A stretch of 64,000 nucleotides of DNA from Nigrospora sphaerica (lineage: Eukaryota > Ascomycota > Sordariomycetes > Amphisphaeriales > Apiosporaceae), in NCBI GenBank assembly GCA_018287875.1, contig JAGVVL010000009.1, forward strand, positions 248,001 to 312,000, read 5' to 3'. Both the position numbers and the translations under genes were made by a program. The notes beneath the pieces are model-generated. The model did not search any database. It saw only the letters and a program-made list of their open reading frames with translations, and was not told the origin of the DNA. Numbering within the stretch: the first letter of the stretch is position 1; every line of letters starts with the position of its first letter. Shown here one piece after another: positions 21,090 through 29,039 of the stretch.

Positions 21090-23019
21090 AGCTCGTGTAC
21101 CCCTTCGCGCGCCAGGGGCTTCACGCGCCACCGGTTTCAGCCATGCCTCATGGTGACCCCTGAATGCAAATAATTGAATATCTCAACCGCCACGATAGCT
21201 ATGACCTTACGAATTGGCCTCAAGAAATCACAATGCACCCCTCTGCCTCACTGACCTCTTCTTCATCCGAATCCAACAGGTCGACCCAGTCATCTGCGTC
21301 AGATTATACAGTAAGGTCCGATGCCCCTATTCCTAACTCCCTTTTAACTTGTCTGACCTCCCTTATGTTAACGAAGCGCTGTTGAGCGCTTGGCTTCACT
21401 TTGCGACGTTTCTGAGACTTCTGACGTTCTAATGCAGCCGCTAATTGGTCCCTTTCGTGTGTGAGGGTCGCGATCTGAGCGGATTTATCGTTAAGGGCCT
21501 TGCAGAGCTTCCGCGTGAGAAACCGGAATATTGGCCTGTCATACGCAGGCTCCAAACCACGCATATCTCTGGTGATATCCACTAATTGGCGTGAGCTCTT
21601 TGGGGTCTGGAACACTATGGGCGATATCGCAGCCAGAGAATCGACCTCTTGAGGCCTCATTTCTGGTGTTCTAGGGAGCTCTCCAAGGTCCTGGTCCCTC
21701 TGCCGCGCCAGCCTGCTATTGAGCGGTTTGGAGCGGTCCCTAGGGAAGATGCCGGTCGCCAGCCAGCCTGAGGCTATATTGGCAGGGGTGAAGGCCACCT
21801 TCCTGGCTCTGTTCCATGCCTCTAGAAACTCAGGCTTCTTTGGATTTATGTTGAGGCTTAAGGCGCATGCCTCACGGAGTTTGTTCCGGTATGCCCTCTT
21901 CAACACCGAGAAGGACCCCAAATCCAAGGGCTGAAGGACCTGTGAGGTATGCGCTGGCAGAAAATCCAGCCAGACCTTAGCCTCCACGCAGGCCAGCATG
22001 AAGGACTCATCGACGTGACTCCCATGGCCATCTAGAATGAGGTGTCTCCAAACGTCATGCGAAGGCTTCGTATGCGGCAGAAATATGTCCGTCAGCCAAC
22101 GCAGAGCAATGGCATTGTTGGTCCAGCCGGTTCCAGAGGTACAGAATTGCCAGTCGATGAAGTCCTCGTCATCCACTTGGCCTGTGAACCATTGTTGTTG
22201 GACGTTAACCCCTTTAAAGATGACCAGGGGTGGCAAAACGCGACCATCTGCGCTTATACACTCCAATATGGTCACCCACTCACGATTTCCAGGATCCATG
22301 GTGTAGATCTTTCGCATAGAGGATGGGCCTATGACCAAGGGGTTGTCCCCAAGTCCAATCATGGTGCCAATCTCATCCATATTGTATGTGTCTTCGAGCA
22401 ACACCTCTGCAAGCTGAGGATCGTCAAGGCGATCGAAAAACTCCTGGATATTAGCGCGTGACGCGCCATTGATGCGCAGAAAATCGATGCCAGTAGACCG
22501 GATGGACTTGACTTCTGGATGGCGCCGGAAAAAACTTAGGTGCCAATGCTTTCCAAGGTGTTTCTGACCTCCAGAGTGACGATATATGCGTATAGCGAAT
22601 AGGCGAAAACGGCTATGCGGTGGTGCCCAGCCCAGCCTGGCCTGCAGCAACACCCAATTAACTAAGTGTTGCTCCTGGGATGGAGCCAAGGCTTGTCTCT
22701 CTGCGTTGAACTCCCTTCGAGTTATCGTGCCTTCGATACGGCGGCGTAGATAGTCCTTTGAGACGTGGTATTGCTTGGCGGTTGATCTGATGGACCGGCC
22801 GGCGGTCACCTCAGCCAAAGCCTGCTCCAATTGAGCTGGGTCCATATAGATAACCTCAAAAGAGTAAGCAGAAGCAGAAGAATCTGCAGAACCAAGTCCC
22901 ATGGCCATACGCCAAGTGCGAGGCTAAATATTCGCGAGTGACGGCCCAAGTGGCATCATGAGGCATGGCTGAAACCGGTGGCGCGTGAAGCCCCTGGCGC
23001 GCGAAGGGGTACACGAGCT
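21090..23019 (-). mobile_element. Intact pogo/Fot1-type DNA transposon
   Basis: A 1930-bp element with TA duplications (21088-21089 and 23020-23021) and terminal inverted repeats identical for 63 bp, starting AGCTCGTGTACCCC. It carries an uninterrupted transposase. Perfect long repeats and an open frame make it the youngest-looking autonomous element in the window. Its ends and coding sequence differ from the pogo copies at 981 and 58958. Confidence 0.95.
21304..22908 (-). CDS. pogo/Fot1 DDE transposase, intact
   Basis: 534 residues, or 513 if it starts at the internal MDPAQLEQ (22845), which matches the usual start of this family better. Domains in order: a psq-type HTH (RSIRSTAKQYHVSKDYLRRR), a CENP-B-like second HTH, the DDE core with YNMDEIG, LILDGHGSH and LQPLDLGSF (35 residues between the last two Asp, a DD35D triad), then a Lys/Arg-rich C-terminal coiled coil (QKSQKRRKVK). 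No stop, frameshift or missing catalytic residue. It would bind its own terminal repeats and move the element by cut and paste into TA sites. No RIP-like damage is seen, so it arrived recently or escaped RIP as a single copy. Confidence 0.92.
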   Translation of the reverse strand: MAMGLGSADSSASAYSFEVIYMDPAQLEQALAEVTAGRSIRSTAKQYHVSKDYLRRRIEGTITRREFNAERQALAPSQEQHLVNWVLLQARLGWAPPHSRFRLFAIRIYRHSGGQKHLGKHWHLSFFRRHPEVKSIRSTGIDFLRINGASRANIQEFFDRLDDPQLAEVLLEDTYNMDEIGTMIGLGDNPLVIGPSSMRKIYTMDPGNREWVTILECISADGRVLPPLVIFKGVNVQQQWFTGQVDDEDFIDWQFCTSGTGWTNNAIALRWLTDIFLPHTKPSHDVWRHLILDGHGSHVDESFMLACVEAKVWLDFLPAHTSQVLQPLDLGSFSVLKRAYRNKLREACALSLNINPKKPEFLEAWNRARKVAFTPANIASGWLATGIFPRDRSKPLNSRLARQRDQDLGELPRTPEMRPQEVDSLAAISPIVFQTPKSSRQLVDITRDMRGLEPAYDRPIFRFLTRKLCKALNDKSAQIATLTHERDQLAAALERQKSQKRRKVKPSAQQRFVNIREVRQVKRELGIGASDLTV

Positions 23020-23021
23020 TA

Positions 23022-23663
23022 TTTCTCACACGACTTTACCCCTCCGACCGATGCCAATTGAACTGCCGAGCTTGCTTAATCATACTACCCTGCGGGTCGG
23101 ATACGATGTGGTAAATGAAACCCCTCGATCGCTCTATGTATTGTTTCTAATCCACTATTTCGTTAGCGATACGGTTACCATGCAAGGCAGCCGGAGGCTC
23201 TTATAGCTGTAGTGCTTCTCAAAGTTCATGAAAGCAAAGAATAGGGTTATACGCTATAGAACGTCGACCGCGGTATAATTATATACTACTATTTTCGAGT
23301 TGACTGCCGTAATACTAAGTATTTTTACACGTATTCGATGCTACTGAGTTCCGCATGGCCAGGACCAGTTTCGGGCGCCTTCCATTACATGATGCTACTG
23401 TAGCTACGGGAAAGTAAGCTTCGCTGCCAGGATCCACGCTTAGCTAACATTATTGTGCTAGACCGTCTCTGCGACGTCAGCGGTGAGAATTGAAACCCAT
23501 GCACGCCCATCTGCTTTGAGATGGTGCCCCGGAAGTGATGCCGTAGAGTCACGCAGCGTACCGAGAGCTCAAGACGTCATTACGTCGCCTACTCATTTCA
23601 TGACTTCCTAAGAACCCCCTCGTTAACACCCCACTGCTCATGGCTTGGCTCTAAGGACAGTGC
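23022..23663. other. Intergenic, nothing recognised
   Basis: Right flank of the pogo element. No supported gene and no shared repeat seen. Confidence 0.45.
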
Positions 23664-24125
23664 CTAACCAATTCGTACAACTGGGCTGAAACGCACTCTC
23701 TTTTTCTGCGTTAGGGCCGGCCGTGATGCTATATCGGCGTTATGTTTCGCAATTGCCAGATTTCGCCGTAGTCGTTCTTCTATAGTTTCTTGGTCCAAGG
23801 CATGCCCACGCACTCTGTCATCCGATCTCCGGTTATTGGGCTCGCTGTTTTTGCGAGAAGGATAGGGTGTGGGTTTTCCACCGGTGTGTTTGGTTCCTGG
23901 AGGGTCGTAGTCACGTTTCTCGGTAAGACGTACCGGTACATATCGGACGGAGCGACATGGTGGATGAGAATACATCGGATCTGCTCTGCGTCTTGACCGC
24001 CCTCTCGATACTTGTGGGTGTCGACGCCGTCTTTGAACGGTTGCCTTATGGTAACGGACTCTCTTAGGCTTTGTACTAGACGTAGAGGAACTTCCCGACG
24101 ATAAACAGCTTAGTACGTTTCCCAT
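23664..24125 (-). CDS. Basic protein with N-myristoylation/palmitoylation-type start
   Basis: 153 residues from the internal ATG at 24125, preferred over the longer frame to 24176 because it gives MGNVLSCLSSGSSS: Gly2 with small residues at 3-6 fits N-myristoylation, and Cys7 is in a usual place for palmitoylation. The rest is very basic (RYHKATVQRRRRH, SRGRSRRRAD) with a short acidic-basic helix (DQETIEERLRRNLAIAKH) and ends in RVRFSPVV, which resembles a PP1-docking RVxF motif. No domain recognised. A membrane-anchored adaptor is an inference from the N-terminus only. Single exon; could be spurious, but the start motif argues against it. Confidence 0.45.
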   Translation of the reverse strand: MGNVLSCLSSGSSSTSSTKPKRVRYHKATVQRRRRHPQVSRGRSRRRADPMYSHPPCRSVRYVPVRLTEKRDYDPPGTKHTGGKPTPYPSRKNSEPNNRRSDDRVRGHALDQETIEERLRRNLAIAKHNADIASRPALTQKKRVRFSPVVRIG

Positions 24126-24385
24126 GACTTGGTGGCCGTGTCGGAGGAATACTCTCGATTGATATAGACGTCCCATTTATAGCGTTTGGACGATCCGTAT
24201 AAGCCAGCCCATCTAAGCCTTATGGTGTAGAAACCGCCTGAACGTCGATCGGATCTGGCTCGCGAGAGTCGATTGTAGAAGGGAACGGAATGCACACTAT
24301 TTAATATAGTGCCACTCAAGTAGCGCCTAACTACCTGGCCTTCTTCATTCGCTCCAATCTCACCACTGGGCTGTATTGGCTCCAT
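24110..24385 (-). CDS. Hypothetical small protein
   Basis: A 91-residue frame starting at ATG 24385 and ending 16 bp inside the start of the lipid-anchor-type gene, in a different frame. It has a Trp/Tyr-rich C-terminal part (YTIRLRWAGLYGSSKRYKW). No family recognised. It may be an upstream ORF, a separate gene or chance. Confidence 0.2.
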   Translation of the reverse strand: MEPIQPSGEIGANEEGQVVRRYLSGTILNSVHSVPFYNRLSRARSDRRSGGFYTIRLRWAGLYGSSKRYKWDVYINREYSSDTATKSWETY

Positions 24386-24489
24386 AGTGCTGGTAAATAC
24401 CTTATACTTCTACTGGCGCCTCGACCCATGGTCTGATGTCTACTAGGCTCCTAAGGCCGTGTACAGTAGGTAACAAAACTGGACTCCTA

Positions 24490-24963
24490 TGTGCACAGCG
24501 AGGGACAAACTCTCCGCTCGGTCCATGCCTATTTTTCGATCGTATACTGTATTCCCCGGACACTAGCCGACTGTGTCATCCTTATTTGTGCGTCCGTGGT
24601 TGGCCGCCTTCGTTCGGCCAACACCCTCCTGGACAGCTACAATCCGTTTTTGGGCTCCGTCCGTTTTCGGACTATGTCCATTACGGCTGCTAATTGGTTT
24701 CCTACAGACTTCCGCCTTCCAGTGAAAACTTTACGTTCCAGTGACGTTCTACATACCTTCCCATAAAGACGACTCATGCAGGATCCTCTTACGCCTATCG
24801 CTCTGTCTGCCGCCATGGGTTTGATGCGTTGCCAATGACATATATGCTTGCCAAGACTTCCATGGTGACTTCATGACACAGTTGACCAGCGTTGAAGGAA
24901 CACCGTATGGAGTCGAAAAATAGGCATGAACCGAGCAGAGAGGTTTTCCCCTTACTGTGCACA
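24490..24963. mobile_element. 474-bp MITE, Tc1/mariner-type
   Basis: Flanked by TA on both sides (24488-24489 and 24964-24965). Its imperfect terminal inverted repeats are about 95 bp long, start TGTGCACAG and share CATGCCTATTTTTCGA further in. There is no coding capacity of its own. TA duplication with long inverted arms fits a non-autonomous Tc1/mariner/pogo-superfamily element. Its ends do not match either pogo element here. Confidence 0.8.
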
Positions 24964-24965
24964 TA

Positions 24966-25665
24966 GAATTCCGATTTTGTTACTTACTATACAGTATTAC
25001 AGCCTCCAAGGCCGTGTAGTTCACTCATCATTAGTTGCGTGCTCGGTATTGTACATTCTTTACACAGACTACCTCATTACTCTAGGGCCCTCCAAGTGAT
25101 ACTCGCTTTACAGTGGTGCCGTACTGGGTGATTGCAAGGGCTCTACAGTAGTGCGTAAGGCGAGAGATCCTCCAATCTCTTAGGCTCCAACAGAACCCCG
25201 GTGGGTAGGGTGAGCTGCAGCCATGGCACATGGCTAGGAGATGCCGCCTGGTTAACAGAATACCTGAACCTCATGAGTCAAGCATGTTTCTTGTCCTGAG
25301 TACAACCGAGAGCGACGGAGTGGAGATGCGTCGTCATGGAAGCCATCAACTGTAAGCCGAACCTGAGTAACCCCAGCCCCAGAAGGGTTTGGCACATGTC
25401 CAAGTCAAGCATATGTACGCGTCTTGGTGGCGTAGGCACTGACTCAGTACATACAGAGACCTTCCGGATCAGGAAGACTTGGCACCAAACATAGGAAAGT
25501 TTAAGGCAAGGGAGGCTACAGTACAATATCCATATCATTTAGCGCTCTTGCCGCTTACCGTCTTTCGTGAGACCTGCTTAGGGTGTATATGAGAGCTGTG
25601 TTGTCAAATATTTTGTCGGCTCACCCACGACACCATCCTCCACTTAACAACCATCTTAAGACGCC
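24966..25665. other. Intergenic, nothing recognised
   Basis: No supported gene; the minus frame 25278-25538 has no supporting features. The last part should hold the promoter of the membrane protein gene. Confidence 0.4.
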
Positions 25666-26395
25666 ATGCAGGAGCTTTACCACTTACGTTACATTCCATG
25701 GGGAATAAGCATGCTCGCCATCATTCTTCGGATCTGTCGTGTCGGCATGCGATATAGAGAACACACACAGCCAGTTGCAGCTTGCCAGATGGTATACGTG
25801 AAATACCGTCTCGCGTTTTCCATCGTGGTTACAGGTCAACTTTTTCTGACAGTCTGCGCCAGTGCTGTGTTCTTAACGCTTGCATACGTTGGGGATGTTG
25901 ACACGTGGACGTCCTACCTGCTCAGTTCCCTGGTGGCTATGAGCATGGCCAACCAGGTAAGAGCCACATTACTTCCGGAGTGACCACACTGATTAAACTA
26001 GATAGTGCGTTTGGATAGGGGGCACCTGGTATCCAGGGCAGCGTGGCTTCTCCCCGCTGCGGGTAGTCACTGGCTTAGTGGTAGGGATAGGACTTTTTCT
26101 CGGAGGTGTCGTTCTTGGGCGCCCGGAGGCGATTGCCAGTGGGGTGGCGGTATCGGTGACGACAACCTCGTTCCGTATCTGGATGCTGTGTGAGTGGACA
26201 GTGTTCTTTCTCGAGAAGCGCGGCCATGGTACAACGACAGATTATCTTGAAGCGGTCTATCGGAGCAAAGGCCACCTTTGGATCCAGGTTATTTTTTCTC
26301 TTTTCACGGTTTCATGTGCCGTATTCCACATCGTTGCAGCGGAGACCGGGATTCTGAACTCCGTCCTGAGGTTGAGCACGCTATTAGTAGGTTAA
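25666..26395 (+). CDS. Multi-pass membrane protein, two exons
   Basis: Exons 25666-25956 and 26042-26395 are joined by an 85-nt intron (CAG|GTAAGA ... GGCAG|CGT), phase 0, giving 214 residues. About five hydrophobic spans are visible: YIPWGISMLAIILRI, FSIVVTGQLFLTVCASAVFL, RVVTGLVVGIGLFLGGVVLG, IASGVAVSVTTTSFRIWML and IQVIFSLFTVSCAVFHIVAA. No signal peptide. The layout recalls small fungal integral membrane proteins but I recognise no family, and transport or receptor function cannot be claimed. The clean intron with consensus sites and kept frame is the main support. Confidence 0.6.
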
Positions 26396-27095
26396 CCATG
26401 CCATGGATAAGGCTCTGCTAACAAACTAGACTGTTTCGTTCATTTACGCCCTACACGACGTTACGTCCGAGGTCTGGTGCATACAAACCCAGAGCTACAG
26501 TGCTATGTGGCCTTGGGTCCGACTGCGGTCGAATACGCGAGGGAACAGCGTAGAGCTGCCCCGCCGTGTCTGAGTCGAGGATGAGCGTTAGGCGGTTTAT
26601 GTTTCTGGAAAGAAAACTCCACTACCTAATAAATGTCAATGCCATTCAAGAGACGCTCGGCGTGAGTGGAGCGACCAAACGGCATAGCTCGGTTTCTAGG
26701 GTTCCTCTCATTTCGATACATGTAATACGTCTAGTGTTATAGGATAGTTTGTCTCCAAGATTTACAGTACTTACAAGACCAAAGTCTTCGTTTGCTTCCT
26801 TCAGGTTTCATCCGACTTTTATCTATTTTTGCAATGCACTGGAGCCAGAAGGTGCTATCTCGGCTCGTCACTCTGACTAGCAAATATACCATCCAGATCA
26901 TTGCAGTTTGGCTGACCAACTTTACAAGATGACACGAAGGAAGACAGTCCCAGTTGGCGATCTTCACAGGGGACCCTTTACAAGATTATCGAATCCACCA
27001 AAGCCAGCTCTGGATTCACTATCAATATTTGCCTGTAGCAGCAGATTTAGACACTTTCTAGCCCCCGCTTCACCAGCACCAGATTGTGTCGCCCA
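26396..27095. other. Intergenic between convergent genes
   Basis: No supported gene. Short frames here lack family or splice support. Confidence 0.4.
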
Positions 27096-27097
27096 GC

Positions 27098-27628
27098 CTA
27101 TTCAGAAAAAGGCCAATCCGCCTCAGCGACCCGCCGTTTGATGTCTCCACTAGCACTGTCTTCGGCATGTCGTTTGGGCGAACCCGTAAGGCTGGGGTCC
27201 TCGACAGAGTCTATCGTGGCCTGCTCGCAAGAATGGGAAGGATCCCACGTATCGGGAATAGGTGTGTATATGGGTGTTGACTCTGCCGTTCCAATAGATT
27301 CTGGCTGCGAAGAGAGAACAGTGGATAGAAATTCCACAGGTGATCTTAGAAATGGGCTAGGAAGCGCCTCTTCGCTTTCCAGAGTTTGGATCAACTCGCT
27401 CTGCGTTTGCACTACCCGTTCTTGGAGATCTAAGGATCCCTGCAGCTCTTCGACCCTTTTTAGCAGCTCTGCGATCCTGCCCTGAAGATGTGCGTTTTCT
27501 GCAGTCAGCCTCTGCGCCTGCACTTGGCTGTTATAGAGATGTGTTGCCAACTGGTGGGTGGTCGCTACGAAAACATCGTGAGGAACAACGTGGGTTGCGA
27601 CACGAACCGCGAAATGGGGCACTGCCAT
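27098..27628 (-). CDS. Coiled-coil protein
   Basis: 176 residues, single exon, starting at ATG 27628. Residues about 25-90 form a long heptad-like helix (AENAHLQGRIAELLKRVEEL; LDLQERVVQTQSELIQTLES). The rest is Ser/Pro/Thr-rich and disordered-looking, ending with a basic patch (SPKRHAEDSASGDIKRR) that could be a nuclear signal. It has the leucine pattern of a zipper but no bZIP basic region. It is the third coiled-coil gene of the 8-28 kb island, after 8187-8881 and 9842-10222. Function unknown. Confidence 0.5.
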   Translation of the reverse strand: MAVPHFAVRVATHVVPHDVFVATTHQLATHLYNSQVQAQRLTAENAHLQGRIAELLKRVEELQGSLDLQERVVQTQSELIQTLESEEALPSPFLRSPVEFLSTVLSSQPESIGTAESTPIYTPIPDTWDPSHSCEQATIDSVEDPSLTGSPKRHAEDSASGDIKRRVAEADWPFSE

Positions 27629-27713
27629 GGTAACTCAGGTGATGAAGTGAATGCTGAACCTGCCTTGGGAGAATGATGGGCTCAACTGAATACATAAGTA
27701 CTAGCATTCGACT

Positions 27714-28043
27714 ATGACAAGAATGGACCAGCAGGATCTCAACCCAGAAGCCAACAGCGTGCCCTTGAAGGCTGTTTTAGGACTCTGCCGAAACAATTTG
27801 TGGTACATAGACCACCTTGTCTCTTTCAGATTATACTCGGCCTTTCACGCCTCCGCACGTTTCCTGGATATTTGTCTTCAACCCGGTGCAGCAACTATAG
27901 GACCACAAACAAGTACAGTACTGGAACATACGCTTATGTACTGTTATTGCACACACACCGAGGAGCCTCGGCTCACATCAACCATCCAGTGCTTCCGCGC
28001 AGGCATTGCTTCAGCTGCCGAAGATAGGATGCTAGAAACGTGA
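27714..28043 (+). CDS. Hypothetical small protein
   Basis: A 109-residue frame with a true ATG, divergent from the coiled-coil gene. It contains FLDICLQPGAATIGPQTS and a Cys-containing MYCYCTHTEEP. No family recognised and no intron support. Could be noise. Confidence 0.25.
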   Translation: MTRMDQQDLNPEANSVPLKAVLGLCRNNLWYIDHLVSFRLYSAFHASARFLDICLQPGAATIGPQTSTVLEHTLMYCYCTHTEEPRLTSTIQCFRAGIASAAEDRMLET

Positions 28044-28327
28044 AGAAGGGCCGGTAAGCTTGACAGAAGGGATACAGGCCAGAAACAGATTCCGTACGGG
28101 CCTTGAGTCGCGTAGAGAAATACAGGAAGTGTACAGGAGAGTAGCGCTAGCTGCCTTTTCGGCTCTACCACCCGGGCATCAATAACATGCGTGTGGGGAA
28201 ATAAAACCTGCTATCTATTTACGAGAGTGGTTAAATGAATCTAACCATTTTTGCGCGGCTCCAAACTGGAGTTGGTCTACTACTTGCGATCCGTCGTATC
28301 TTGCCACCTACTATTAATCGTAAGTTG

Positions 28328-28365
28328 GCGCCCGTGCACGGCAGAGACGAAAGGGCAACTACATA

Positions 28366-28432
<67 letters not shown>

Positions 28433-28472
28433 ATTCATTGGCGCCCGGGCGGCGGAGCCGAAAGGGCAACTA
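28328..28472. repeat. (AC)n microsatellite between two 33-bp direct repeats
   Basis: The AC run spans 28368-28430 (about 31 units). It is flanked by similar direct repeats, 28328-28362 and 28441-28472, which share GCGCCCG, a GGC-GAG stretch and CGAAAGGGCAACTA. A third related piece is at about 10656-10690. The frames through the run are artefacts of the repeat. Confidence 0.9.
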
Positions 28473-29039
28473 ACTGTACAGTAATACAGCCGTCCGCGAA
28501 ATCAGTGTCCTCTTGTTTGCTCTTTCCGTTTTGCAGTCAGGCTCTGCTAGGTACATTCTTGGCGCTGGCCATGTATAACCGGTACCTAGTACTTTTTCTA
28601 CCTACATCAAATTATGCCTCCCAAGCGTTCCATTCGCAGCCTTTCGTCCATTCACGGTGTAAAACGCCCTGTAATCCATCCCTGTGCCCTTTAGAACCCA
28701 GATACAGAATTACCTCGGCCGTAAGAGTCGGATATGGGTTGTTTCATTCCAAGTACAACATTGCAGGGGGTACGTACTTTATTTGTTCAGTACTTGCCTA
28801 ATGCTGAGAAGCGCTAAAACCTTTCCTGCATAAGAATAAGAGAGCACACCAGAGGACACTGATTTCGCGGATGGCTATATGTATATATGCACAACAGGGT
28901 ATGCACTTGAGCTAAACCGGCGATGTCCTCGTCTGTAGGATTCACCCAGTACATTGAAGCCCGTTGGACTCCTCTCGCCTTTAAACTAAACATCATTGCA
29001 TAGCAGCATCCCCCCAACCCCTCCTTCCGCATTCCGCAG
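28473..29039. other. Intergenic, likely TEA gene promoter region
   Basis: No supported gene. Upstream of the TEA gene start. Confidence 0.4.

Noticed and set aside
28233..28433. HTHTHT / VCVCVC frames over the AC run
   Set aside because: Artefacts of the dinucleotide repeat.
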